Shown piece by piece: positions 6,825-15,367 of a DNA stretch of 64,000 nucleotides (position 1 is its first letter; each line of letters opens with the position of its first letter). Under the pieces are notes generated by a model. That model was not told the DNA's origin and made no database searches. It saw only the letters and a program-made list of their open reading frames with translations. Both the position numbers and the translations under genes were made by a program. The stretch is from NCBI GenBank assembly GCA_000158155.1, contig DS999405.1:582910-646909 (forward strand), read 5' to 3'. The stretch comes from a gamma proteobacterium NOR5-3 (GTDB lineage Bacteria; Pseudomonadota; Gammaproteobacteria; Pseudomonadales; Halieaceae).

Positions 6825-9227
6825 ATGATGAATCCGAAAGTTCGTAAGAGAAACCTCCTGTCCTGTGCCATCGTCACATTGATTGGCACTCAACCGTCAG
6901 CCTATGGCGCATTGGAAGAAGTCATCATCACCGCGCAAAAACGGTCCGAGTCACTTCAGGACGTTCCGGTAGCCGTGAGTGCGTTTACCGGTGAGACCAT
7001 GGAGACGCTGGGCATCACCAACGCCAGCGAACTGGTTGCCATCACGCCGGGTCTGTCTGTGCAGAACCAGGCGGGCTCAAACCGAAATTATTTCTTGAGA
7101 GGTGTGGGAACGTCGGACGTCCATCTTACGGCGGCTTCTGCGGTCGGGCAGTATTTTGACGGTATCACTCTCACCAGCGGCTTCTACGCCCGTGCCGCCC
7201 TCTATGACATGGAGCGCGTTGAGGTGCTGAAGGGGCCACAGAACACACTCTTTGGCCTGAATACCACGGGGGGTGCGGTCAATTACATCAGTAATAAACC
7301 TGACCTTGGAGCTGGTACCCACGGTAAGGCAAGAGTGCGCATTGGAAACTATGACCGTATCGAGGTGGATGGGGCCGTCGGCTTCGATGTTACGGATACA
7401 CTTGCAGGCCGTATCGCCTTCCAAAGTATTAACGACGACGGTGCTTTTCGTTCGGTCAGTGATGGCAGAAATTACGGTGACGACGACTTAAAGAATATCC
7501 GGGCGACCTTTCTTTGGGTGCCGACGGAACTAGCCACTGTCACCTTTAACGTACGAGCCATGACGTCGGAAAACAACAGTACACCCGTTCGGGGTGTCGG
7601 CAGCCGATCGGCGGATGGCTCCGGCGGTCTATGCGCTCAAGTGCCGACGGGCGTTATCGACTTCGGCCAGAGCACCAGTTGCCTGAGTCGAGACGGTGGT
7701 GGCACCGGAGAGCCAGCGTCGAATCCATCGACAAGCAACTGGACGCTCAACACCCAGGATATAGGTTTTGAGGATCTGGAAACCAAGGGCTGGTACCTAA
7801 AGTTTGACTATGAACTCCCCTGGGCGACCTTCAACTCCATCACTTCCTGGGACAATCTTCAGTTCCGCAATGCCAATGATAACGATGGGGGGCCCACACT
7901 GGGTCTGCAGTCTTACCAGGAAGATGATCGGGATACCTTCCAGCAGGAGTTTCGCCTGATATCAAGTGCGGAAGCGGACTTCCGCTGGATTGCGGGTCTT
8001 TACTACCTGAATGACCAGGCTGATTCCTACACGGCCCTCCGCGGTGCGCGCGGCGCGTTCCGAAACGGGCTGGAAGTCCCCAATATCCAGCTCGACCACT
8101 CCAAGACTAATTTGGGTGTCTATTTCCAGGGCGAGTACGATGTTTCCGATACTCTGACCCTGACCGCCGGTGTGCGTTGGTCCGACGAGGAAATTGAGGG
8201 TGATTACCTGCCGTCGTCGCCTAATGTCGCGGGTGACCCGACCTCGACCCTGTACTTTAAAGATGAGGTCGATGCGTTGGTGCGGGCGCAGAATCCTGGG
8301 GGGCCGGACTTTGACGACAATGGTTACGAGATCGCTCGGCAGGTTTCCCAGAAACTCAAGAACGACGACGTTGGCTACACCATAAAGCTGGACTGGGCGG
8401 TCACGGACGACTCAATGCTTTATCTCAGTAATTCGCTGGGCTTCAAGGGATCTGCGCTCGACATCCGTCCGGTCTATGCGTTGGTGCCGATTGGTAATGT
8501 TATTTCAGGGCTTGAAGAGACCCGGCTGGAGCCAGAGTCTCTCGAAGTCTGGGAGATTGGTTACAAGAGTAGCTTCTGGGATGGACGCGTTGAGTTAGAT
8601 GCTGCCGCGTTCCACTATACCTATGAAAACCTGCAGCAGTTCGTCACGGGCCGAGGTGTTCCGACTTTGGACAACGCGCCGGAATCCGAGATTACCGGTT
8701 TTGATGCGAATCTGCGGTATGGCGGCGACAACGGTTTCTTCCTGCAGGCGGGTATATCCTTGTTGGATACCGAGGTCACCGATGCGGAAGGCAGCCTCTT
8801 TGTTGAGGGTGCGGAACTAGCTAATTCTCCTGACCTTTCTTTCAATGTGCTAGCGCAGCAGGAGTTTACCCTGAACAATGGTAACTACCTGACGTTGACC
8901 GCAAATGTCTCGCATACGGGCGACCAGATTAAGGTGACCCAGACAACCGGTCTGTCAGAAGTTACGGATCAACTCACGCAGGAGGCGTTTACGCTGCTCA
9001 ATGCCAACGCGAGCTACCGCTTCGGGAGCGATCAGCAGTACAACTTGTCGGTGTACGGTAATAACCTGACCGGTGAGGAGTTTTGCGGGGCAATACTCAT
9101 TAACGACGGCAATGCCATTCTCGGCGGTGCGACGAATGCGCGCACGCATATCAATATGACTGCGCTTTGCCGGGTAACCAACGCGTCGACACGAACCTAC
9201 GGGGTGTCGTTTGCCGTAGACTTTTGA
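6825..9227 (+). CDS. TonB-dependent receptor
   Basis: A complete 800-residue receptor from ATG 6825, preceded by AAGGCAG; an in-frame ATG at 6741 would put 28 extra residues before the signal peptide and is rejected. The signal peptide ends at about PSAYGA. The next residues, EEVIITAQKR, form the TonB box typical of xenobiotic/iron-complex receptors of sphingomonads and NOR5 bacteria. The plug domain shows GLSVQNQAGSNRNYFLRGVG and VEVLKGPQNTLFG. The barrel runs from about residue 160 to the terminal strand TYGVSFAVDF. It moves an unknown ligand, possibly a siderophore or organic compound, across the outer membrane. A strong terminator follows. Confidence 0.95.
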   Translation: MMNPKVRKRNLLSCAIVTLIGTQPSAYGALEEVIITAQKRSESLQDVPVAVSAFTGETMETLGITNASELVAITPGLSVQNQAGSNRNYFLRGVGTSDVHLTAASAVGQYFDGITLTSGFYARAALYDMERVEVLKGPQNTLFGLNTTGGAVNYISNKPDLGAGTHGKARVRIGNYDRIEVDGAVGFDVTDTLAGRIAFQSINDDGAFRSVSDGRNYGDDDLKNIRATFLWVPTELATVTFNVRAMTSENNSTPVRGVGSRSADGSGGLCAQVPTGVIDFGQSTSCLSRDGGGTGEPASNPSTSNWTLNTQDIGFEDLETKGWYLKFDYELPWATFNSITSWDNLQFRNANDNDGGPTLGLQSYQEDDRDTFQQEFRLISSAEADFRWIAGLYYLNDQADSYTALRGARGAFRNGLEVPNIQLDHSKTNLGVYFQGEYDVSDTLTLTAGVRWSDEEIEGDYLPSSPNVAGDPTSTLYFKDEVDALVRAQNPGGPDFDDNGYEIARQVSQKLKNDDVGYTIKLDWAVTDDSMLYLSNSLGFKGSALDIRPVYALVPIGNVISGLEETRLEPESLEVWEIGYKSSFWDGRVELDAAAFHYTYENLQQFVTGRGVPTLDNAPESEITGFDANLRYGGDNGFFLQAGISLLDTEVTDAEGSLFVEGAELANSPDLSFNVLAQQEFTLNNGNYLTLTANVSHTGDQIKVTQTTGLSEVTDQLTQEAFTLLNANASYRFGSDQQYNLSVYGNNLTGEEFCGAILINDGNAILGGATNARTHINMTALCRVTNASTRTYGVSFAVDF

Positions 9228-9236
9228 CCTAGATCG

Positions 9237-9284
9237 GCCGGGCTTATTTCGCATTGCTGAGTGCGCAAGTCCGGCTTTTTTTTT
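9237..9284 (+). terminator. Rho-independent terminator after the TonB receptor
   Basis: The left arm (9237-9245, GCCGGGCTT) pairs with the right arm (9267-9275, AAGTCCGGC) including one G-U pair. A run of nine T follows at 9276-9284. It lies 10 bases after the receptor stop and separates it from the hydrolase gene. Confidence 0.85.
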
Positions 9285-9312
9285 GCACATCTTTACGCCG
9301 GGTGAATTCTGA

Positions 9313-10677
9313 ATGACTACATTATGGACGTTTCTACAGCGCCTGGTCGCTGTGACTCTCCTTCTAGGCTGCGCTGCGGTTATTGCCGAGACTGAGGCCT
9401 CACGGCAGTTGAAGCTACGCAACTCAGAGTTTGAGAAGGACATCATAAAGGTGTCTGACAGCGTCTATGTGGCAGTGGGTTATGCGGTCTCACCGGTCAG
9501 TATGATCGTTGGCGAAGATGGGTTGGTGATCATCGACACGGGTATCGATACGGTCAGCGGAGCCCAGATCAGACAAGATTTTCGCAAGATCAGTGACAAG
9601 CCCGTTTCTGCCGTGGTCATTACTCATGGCCACCCGGATCACCTGGGTGGTCTTGCCGCTTTTGTTGACTCGGACGATGTGCAGGTCTGGGTTCGAGAGA
9701 GGTTTCAGGATGAATCGAATACCCTGCGCGATGCAGGCATCAACAGGCAGCGAAAACGTGGCGCTATGCAGGCGGGTTTTCTCCTTAAGCCGGAGCAGCG
9801 AATCAACAATGGAATAGCCAAACCCTACTGGCCCAACCGAGGTGGCGCCGTTTTTGAATCAGCCCATGCAGCGAAGCCCACGCATTTTGCGACCGGCGAT
9901 CGTACGCGAGTTTCCGTTGCCGGTGTGGAGCTGGAACTGGTAGCAGCGGACGGCGAGACGAGCGATGCGCTCTATATCTGGTATCCCGAAGAACGCGTCA
10001 TATTCTCGGGCGACAATTTTTATAAGTCCTGGCCTAACCTGTATCCCATCAGGGGATCGGCTTATCGCGACGTTCGGAAGTGGGCCATGGCCATCGGCGC
10101 CATGCTCGGTGAGCAACCTGAGGTGTTGGTGGGTGGCCATACGCGTCCGATTGTCGGTGCCGACGAGGTTGTCGAAACACTGACCCATTACCGAGATGCC
10201 ATACAGTTCGTCTTTGACAAGACTGTAGAGGGTATCAATGGCGGACTAACGCCGAACCAGCTTGTTGAATATGTGCAGCTACCGCAGAAGTATGCGCAGC
10301 TGGACTATCTTCGTCCCTATTACGGCAATCCGGAGTGGGCCATAAGGTCGATTTTTAACGGTTATCTGGGTTGGTTTGATGGCAACGCAACAAATCTTTT
10401 CCCCCTGAGCGACGCCGAAGAGGCGGCGCGAATTGCCGATATGGCAGGTGGTGTTCAGGCCCTGCATGAGCGGGCCGATAAAGCCCTGGTTTCGGGGGAC
10501 TACCAATGGGTGCTCAGTCTGTCTGACTACATTCTGGCTTTGGAGCCCGAATCTGCCCAGGCGCGTATTCGAAAGGCCGATGCAATGACCGCACTGGCGG
10601 AAAGCCAGCTTACGGCCACCGCACGCAATTACTACTTGAGCAGCGCCAAGGAACTGCGCTCCCAGGCCTCTCAGTAG
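9313..10677 (+). CDS. Alkyl-sulfatase-like metallo-beta-lactamase-fold hydrolase, short form
   Basis: A 454-residue secreted protein with an N-terminal signal (hydrophobic to about residue 25; LLGC could also be a lipobox). The metal site is THGHPDH, with His105, His107, Asp109 and His110; VGGHTRP supplies a later ligand. The segment YGNPEWAIRSIFNGYLGWFDG and the helical region with ALHERADKALVSGDYQWVLSL are hallmarks of alkyl sulfatases of the SdsA1/YjcS (BDS1) group, including their dimerisation domain. Those enzymes are usually about 620-660 residues with a C-terminal SCP2-like substrate domain. That domain is absent here. Probable role: hydrolysis of an alkyl sulfate ester in the envelope. 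Substrate unproven. Confidence 0.82.
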   Translation: MTTLWTFLQRLVAVTLLLGCAAVIAETEASRQLKLRNSEFEKDIIKVSDSVYVAVGYAVSPVSMIVGEDGLVIIDTGIDTVSGAQIRQDFRKISDKPVSAVVITHGHPDHLGGLAAFVDSDDVQVWVRERFQDESNTLRDAGINRQRKRGAMQAGFLLKPEQRINNGIAKPYWPNRGGAVFESAHAAKPTHFATGDRTRVSVAGVELELVAADGETSDALYIWYPEERVIFSGDNFYKSWPNLYPIRGSAYRDVRKWAMAIGAMLGEQPEVLVGGHTRPIVGADEVVETLTHYRDAIQFVFDKTVEGINGGLTPNQLVEYVQLPQKYAQLDYLRPYYGNPEWAIRSIFNGYLGWFDGNATNLFPLSDAEEAARIADMAGGVQALHERADKALVSGDYQWVLSLSDYILALEPESAQARIRKADAMTALAESQLTATARNYYLSSAKELRSQASQ

Positions 10678-10707
10678 GTTAGTCTGTCAGGGGCGTTTTA
10701 AAGGGAG

Positions 10708-10962
10708 CTACTCAACACGGTCAAGGCTCCTGCTGAGAATCGCGTCTACCGCCGCGTAGGTCGACACACAGAACGGCACGCAGTAAGTCAAAGGAATCTT
10801 CCAATAAAGATCCGGAGGTAACGCGACGGCTGACAGGATCAGGTTCCCCTGATTGATTGCTATCAGAATGGTACCCACGATCATCGACACTTTGGCACTT
10901 CTTCGTACCACCGGTTCGCTCGTGGCTACACGTAGCCATCTCGCTGCTGAGGACTCGCTCAC
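10708..10962 (-). CDS. nrtS: NrtS-like nitrate/nitrite transporter, small membrane protein
   Basis: An 84-residue protein from a GTG start, with two hydrophobic segments: SMIVGTILIAINQGNLIL and IPLTYCVPFCVSTYAAVDAI. The motifs GTILxxINQG and LTYxVPxCVSTYAAV match what I recall of the small NrtS transporters described in marine cyanobacteria and found in many proteobacteria. It would act in the inner membrane on nitrate or nitrite. No nitrate reductase or assimilation gene lies nearby. It is convergent with the alkyl-sulfatase gene. Confidence 0.72.
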   Translation of the reverse strand: MSESSAARWLRVATSEPVVRRSAKVSMIVGTILIAINQGNLILSAVALPPDLYWKIPLTYCVPFCVSTYAAVDAILSRSLDRVE

Positions 10963-11921
10963 GCTATCTATCGATCTTAATTATTGAAAGAAAAGGGTGG
11001 GGCAATGTCTTCAGTTCTCCAGGGTATTGGCCATGTCATTGCCGACATGAAGCTTCACGGCATGTTAGTTCTTCTATGACTTAACACCTTGATAAACTCT
11101 GAAAAAGGCCGAGCGTGGATAATTCCCACACGCTTTTCAGGAAAGAACCCCACCTCGGCAAAACCGCGTCTCACTACGGTTGTTTACTTTAATAGTAATC
11201 GCGTTGCTGACAGGTCATCGGCTTCGTTATTTCATCGGTATTTAAAAGTAATTCAGCCGAAGGCAAGAGGAGCATCGCCAGTGAGCCGTCATTAGTTCCG
11301 TACCTTTTATAAAGGGGCCTGAATTCTGTTGCGGAGATTACGCTCAAAATCTTGCCGCCGGGTGACAATGAGGAGGCGCCTGCTTTACCGGCAGATTTCC
11401 GACATCAGTCCTGCAATGTTATGCCTCGTCCGACAAACAGAGCAGCGGGCGTCGTCTTAAGATCAATAGAGCCAAACGTTTGCGAACATCGGGCAAACTA
11501 CTAATTCAATTTGTCGGAGTGTGCCTCCGCCAGATACAAAAAAGGCCCCACTGGGGCCTTTTTTGTATCTGTCTTTTAAGGCGGATAGATGAGGGCCCTT
11601 GGTTCGACAAACAGCGACAACAGGAGCTGTTTGGACGGGGTCGCTTGCGACACCGCCCCGCAGGGGTGAAAACATTCCCTAGGCTGTTTCAATCAATCCC
11701 TTCTCCACCCTCCGCCAATTCGTTTAGTGACTTGCCGGCGCTCTCGCAGGTGTTTCGTGATGTTGCTCACAGAATCTCTCTTCTGCATGTGATCAAACGC
11801 ACACTGGCGCGGCGATGTCGTGTCTTTGCACGCTGAGACTCACTATCTTAAGTCCCGATCGAACGCTTCAGGGTTGTCGCCAAGGCGACGTCTGCGCTAA
11901 CAGGCACTCAGGGAACAGAAC
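10963..11921. other. Gene-free stretch of 959 bases
   Basis: No convincing coding frame on either strand: the short open frames here have no family motifs and are interrupted by the palindrome at 11531-11571. The stretch holds the upstream region of the nrtS-like gene, a weak hairpin at about 11112-11137, the strong palindrome, two copies of a GACAAACAG word (near 11432 and 11606) and the leader of the PEP-CTERM gene. It may contain an unannotated small RNA or the remains of a lost gene. Confidence 0.6.
11531..11571. terminator. 41-bp near-perfect palindrome, probable bidirectional terminator
   Basis: Arms of 20 bases pair perfectly around a single central base at 11551. The GGCCCCA/TGGGGCC core is flanked by A6 on the left and T6 on the right, so it has the form of an intrinsic terminator in both directions. 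The outer CAGATAC/GTATCTG arms extend the stem beyond what termination needs. No recognisable gene ends next to it. Confidence 0.75.
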
Positions 11922-12572
11922 ATGATTAATCAACAACTCAAAACGCTTGCGACCGGCCTTTTGGCTTTTGGTCTCATGACGAACGTTGCCCAGGCAGGCC
12001 TCATGAACCTGGTTCAAAACGGTGAGTTTGAAAATACGGGCGTTAAGCCGGGTAAGTGGGCGCCCGTCGGGGATGTCCCGCAGTGGTATAGCGGCGAAGG
12101 CAAAATCGAGATTTGGGCAGAGAGCTTCCAATGGGGTAATCGCAAGGGTAGCGATGGGTTGGCTACAGGTCAGCACGCGGAGATTACCTGGAAAACGGAT
12201 GATCCGAGCAAGGCGAACATCTGGACGCAGTTTGTGATTCCCGAAACGTTCGCTTACGGGTCCACCGCATTCTTTAGCTTCGATTACCAGAATCGCAGCT
12301 CTCAGGGCATTCTGGGAAGTGTCGAAGTTAATGGTAGCGACGTTCTTTGGTTTGATGGCTCCAGTAAAAACAAGTGGACTGCAATGAATCTAGAAGTAGC
12401 CGGGTTATCCGCCGGTGATAGCGTTCGCTTGTTGTTTCAGTCCAATGGCGGTGGTTCCTCTGGCGGACACATCGACCAGGTTGAATTCAACGTCGCGGTT
12501 CCTATTCCAGGAACTATGGCTCTTTTGGGTCTCGGTCTGGCAGGTTTCGGTCTCTCACGCCGGAAAAAGTAA
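11922..12572 (+). CDS. PEP-CTERM sorting-signal protein, possible carbohydrate-binding domain
   Basis: A 216-residue exported protein with a signal peptide cleaved near AQAG (residue 26). The body starts NLVQNGEFENTGVKPGKW and continues with WYSGEGKIEIWAESF. This pattern resembles DUF642/galactose-binding-like jelly rolls. The last 24 residues are a PEP-CTERM tail: VPIPGT, a hydrophobic helix MALLGLGLAGFGL, then SRRKK. Exosortase/XrtA systems recognise this tail for transpeptidation, and such proteins are linked to exopolysaccharide or floc formation. No exosortase is in the window. The last 18 bases overlap the convergent YjiH gene. Confidence 0.88.
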   Translation: MINQQLKTLATGLLAFGLMTNVAQAGLMNLVQNGEFENTGVKPGKWAPVGDVPQWYSGEGKIEIWAESFQWGNRKGSDGLATGQHAEITWKTDDPSKANIWTQFVIPETFAYGSTAFFSFDYQNRSSQGILGSVEVNGSDVLWFDGSSKNKWTAMNLEVAGLSAGDSVRLLFQSNGGGSSGGHIDQVEFNVAVPIPGTMALLGLGLAGFGLSRRKK

Positions 12573-13925
12573 CCACGCTGTACTTGCAAGCACGGGGGTG
12601 ACTATCACCGTGCGAATCACAAAGATCTGAAAAAGCTGCAGCACAGTTACGGGCAAGCCGACTTTTAACACTACAAGTCCCGTTTCCGTCATATAGATCA
12701 ACTGGCAGAGCGATAAGCCTGCCAGTATGAATCGCATGCGATCGCTCGATATCTCGCTGGCCACAATGGTGGGGATGTACTGATCCATAAAGCCAAACAA
12801 AAAGCCCGGGGCTATGCGCGCTGCATCGTTGACATCAAATAGTGTGAGTGCCCAGGCGATGGGCATAGAAATCCACGTAGCGAAAGAACTGTGAAACGCT
12901 ACCACTGCTGTGAGCGTTCCCAGCGCAATGAGTGGGCCGATCAAGCCAAACAGCTGTTCAAGCATCATCACTGTCGCCGAATGAGCCATGTTTGGCAGCG
13001 CAGGTGCACTTTGTGCGGATGATACTGCGTTGTTAAGACACCGACGAAGCAACGGCCCCTCGGATTCGACAGTAGAAATGCTGTTGGGCGAGCCATCAAT
13101 ATAGCTATCGGCGATGCGACTTACCGGCGGCAAGCGCGGCACGATGGCAGCACAAATAATGCAGGCCAGCACGCTGCATAGATACCACTGGATGAAATAG
13201 TCACCAACACCACTCACGTTGGCGATAACCAGCGCAAAGGGTAGTGACACCACAGAGAAATTCGTGGCCACGCTAACCGCCTCGCGACCCGTATAAAACC
13301 CTCGTTGATACTGCTGTCCTGTGACTAAGATGCCAATGGTGCTGGCAGAAATGAAAGAAGCAGTGGCATCCACGGCCGCGCGGCCGGGTAGACGAAACAG
13401 GCGTCGGAATGTGGGGGCCACCAGTGTTCCAAAAAAATCCATGGCACCAAATTCGGTGAGTAGCGGCATAAAAAAGCAGGCTGGTATTAGGACGATGGAA
13501 AATGCGATGGCCAGTTCTTCTACCAGGATGATGCCGGTGTCCTCCAGACGTAACACTTCGGGACCTACTTTGAAGTAAACCATAAGTGCTATGGCAGCAC
13601 CCGCTATACGGAGTGTGAGCCAGGCCGGTCCAGCCTCCGCTACAGCGTAGAGCATCGGTCGTTTCTGTTTCCAATGAGGTTTTACGATAGCGTGATAAAG
13701 CGCCAGGAGCGCGCCTGCTACAGCGATGAGGACCATGAGTTCTACCAGCACAAAGCCCAGATGACGGTTTACCCAATCTGAATACAGGCTAAAGAGAACG
13801 GTGAGGCCGTCATCCAGGGGCAGGGGCACCAGAAAGATCAGCAGTCCGGCTATCGACGGGATCAGGAAGCGCAGCAATGCAGCTGTGCTGATGATTTGTT
13901 GGCCTGTCTGGTCGGTATCTGCCAT
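12555..13925 (-). CDS. YjiH-family nucleoside-recognition (Gate) domain membrane protein
   Basis: A 456-residue polytopic inner-membrane protein with about ten hydrophobic segments. Two Gate-like halves show MPLLTEFGAMDFFGTLVAPTFRRLFRLPGRAAVDATASF and, near the C-terminus, FLFGFMDQYIPTIVASEI. The GRAAVDATASFISASTIG stretch is typical of the YjiH group of nucleoside-recognition proteins. Transport function is presumed but not established for the family. Its 3' end overlaps the convergent PEP-CTERM gene by 18 bases, and it lies downstream of the broken transglycosylase gene on the same strand. Confidence 0.82.
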   Translation of the reverse strand: MADTDQTGQQIISTAALLRFLIPSIAGLLIFLVPLPLDDGLTVLFSLYSDWVNRHLGFVLVELMVLIAVAGALLALYHAIVKPHWKQKRPMLYAVAEAGPAWLTLRIAGAAIALMVYFKVGPEVLRLEDTGIILVEELAIAFSIVLIPACFFMPLLTEFGAMDFFGTLVAPTFRRLFRLPGRAAVDATASFISASTIGILVTGQQYQRGFYTGREAVSVATNFSVVSLPFALVIANVSGVGDYFIQWYLCSVLACIICAAIVPRLPPVSRIADSYIDGSPNSISTVESEGPLLRRCLNNAVSSAQSAPALPNMAHSATVMMLEQLFGLIGPLIALGTLTAVVAFHSSFATWISMPIAWALTLFDVNDAARIAPGFLFGFMDQYIPTIVASEISSDRMRFILAGLSLCQLIYMTETGLVVLKVGLPVTVLQLFQIFVIRTVIVTPVLASTAWLLFPA

Positions 13926-13982
13926 CGCGCTGGAGTCGATCTCGTCTCACACTCGAGGACCTAGGGTACAGCGCTGAGGCTT

Positions 13983-14085
13983 TTATAGGTACTTTCGCTC
14001 GGCGGCACGTACTTTCTCCAGATAGCGACGCGTTTCTGCAAAAGGTGTTTGTTGGTGAGCTGCTGATAAACCTCACTCGGTTTCA
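13983..14085 (-). pseudogene. Out-of-frame remnant of the MltC C-terminus
   Basis: Immediately past the stop, the frame shifted by one base reads MKPSEVYQQLTNKH. After another one-base shift it reads AETRRYLEKVRAAERKYL and then a stop at 13983-13985. These match the end of E. coli MltC (TPGDVYQTLTTRH...ESRRYLYKV, recalled). The missing bases map near 14087 and 14044. This shows that the ancestral gene extended to 13983. Confidence 0.75.
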
Positions 14086-15114
14086 TCCATTGATGCGTGC
14101 AGCGCAGTGGCTTACTGGCGCTAAACGTCCGAAGAGCGCTGCCGGCGCTCCGTATATGCCGCGATCGTGCATATCGCGGCTACTGGAATGACTAATTCCC
14201 GCCAGATACGTGTCGTTTAGCAGGTGAAGGTATGCGCTGCCAATGTCGATGTTGAAGTCCGCGTTAAAGAGTTGTTGCTTGGTCGGTTCACCGCTCTGCT
14301 TCTTAATGCGCTCAAATACGTCGCGTCCTGCTGATGATGGCACCACCTGCATTAGACCATAGGCGTTGGCTGTGCTCACTGCATAGGGGTTGAAAGCGCT
14401 TTCGACTTCTATAACAGCATATATCAAGGATGGTGAGACCCCATAGCGACGAGAAGCAGCGAGCACATAATTGGCGTACTCAAGCTCGCGCAGATGCAAG
14501 TGATCATCCACAAGGCTCACGCGCACGCTGCGCAAGTCTTTACCGTTTTGCTGCGTGCGGCGGAGCTGATTGTTTATCAAAAAATCAGCAAAGCGTTCTG
14601 CGCGCCATTGCCAGCGAATGGCCTTGCCCTCGCTATCGACCACCTGTCCTAAAAGAAACGGCTCACCGTCCACCGGGGGAGCAGCATCTGTGAAGATATC
14701 TTCGACGCTCATATCGCGTGTTGTTAACAGCGTGTTAACGATAGCTTGTCGAAGTTTGCCTAAAGGGTTCTCGGTCGCAATGGTTTCTACCTGAAGCCAG
14801 CCCTCGTCAAAGTCCACGATAGCCCGAGCCTCAAAGGCATTGCTGTATTTGACGTATCGGTGTTCTGAGGCAACTTCAGGTTCTTCTTCACCCCAGACAT
14901 TAACAAGAAGCTTGGTGACCGCGTCAATAAGTTCCGGCAGCCCTTCCATGTTAGTGGGGATTCCCTGGCGTTGAAGCTGATCTTCCAGTACTGCGCGAGC
15001 GATGCGTTCGGGGTCGCCGCTTAGGGTGGCGTCCATCACGATTTGTGAGGGGTTTGCGCAGCTACCCAGAAGTAGTGTGATCAGCAGTACAGGAGTTACG
15101 GGCAAATTCTTCAT
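14083..15114 (-). CDS. mltC: MltC-like lytic murein transglycosylase lipoprotein with disrupted C-terminus
   Basis: A lipoprotein of about 343 residues; an ATG at 15135 would add seven. The lipobox is LLGSC (Cys19). An MltC-type N-terminal domain precedes the SLT domain, which has the catalytic glutamate in VIEVESAFNPYAV (Glu238) and the GLMQVVP motif. Up to NDTYLAGISHSSSRD the match to E. coli MltC is good. The expected AYN motif and C-terminal helices are then lost: the frame is scrambled between 14172 and 14153 and stops at 14083, while matching residues continue in other frames to 13983. The encoded enzyme would cleave peptidoglycan glycan strands if intact; as read it is probably impaired. 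Confidence 0.8.
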   Translation of the reverse strand: MKNLPVTPVLLITLLLGSCANPSQIVMDATLSGDPERIARAVLEDQLQRQGIPTNMEGLPELIDAVTKLLVNVWGEEEPEVASEHRYVKYSNAFEARAIVDFDEGWLQVETIATENPLGKLRQAIVNTLLTTRDMSVEDIFTDAAPPVDGEPFLLGQVVDSEGKAIRWQWRAERFADFLINNQLRRTQQNGKDLRSVRVSLVDDHLHLRELEYANYVLAASRRYGVSPSLIYAVIEVESAFNPYAVSTANAYGLMQVVPSSAGRDVFERIKKQSGEPTKQQLFNADFNIDIGSAYLHLLNDTYLAGISHSSSRDMHDRGIYGAPAALFGRLAPVSHCAARING

Positions 15115-15367
15115 CGGTGGCAGGCGATTACACATTGATGCATGCAGGATACCTGTTTTGCACTTCTATGCTCACAGTGGCTCTGTTCGGTGCTTCACAG
15201 CTGTTTTGATGCGTTAGGTACGACAAAGCCTGTACACAGTGAGGCCAGCCACCGATCAAGGACGTAAGTATTTGCGAGCAACACGCTGGACTTGTGGTAG
15301 CACCGTCTAACAGTGTCATTACGCTCAACCACTCTCTGACATCCGTAACACGGAAAGGATTCAACTC

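Noticed and set aside
11600-11675. Possible tRNA-like element around GGTTCGA
   Set aside because: No acceptor or anticodon stems can be formed around it.
11480-11836. 118-codon open frame in the gene-free stretch
   Set aside because: It reads through the 41-bp palindrome, has no ribosome site and a composition unlike neighbouring genes.
11800-11921. Sigma-54 promoter for the PEP-CTERM gene
   Set aside because: TGGCGCGGCGATGTCG only partly resembles the TGGCAC-N5-TTGC consensus; the -12 element does not fit.
13810-14076. Open frame on the minus strand upstream of the YjiH gene
   Set aside because: It is an antiframe reading of the YjiH start and the broken MltC end; only the two remnant segments in other frames match a family.
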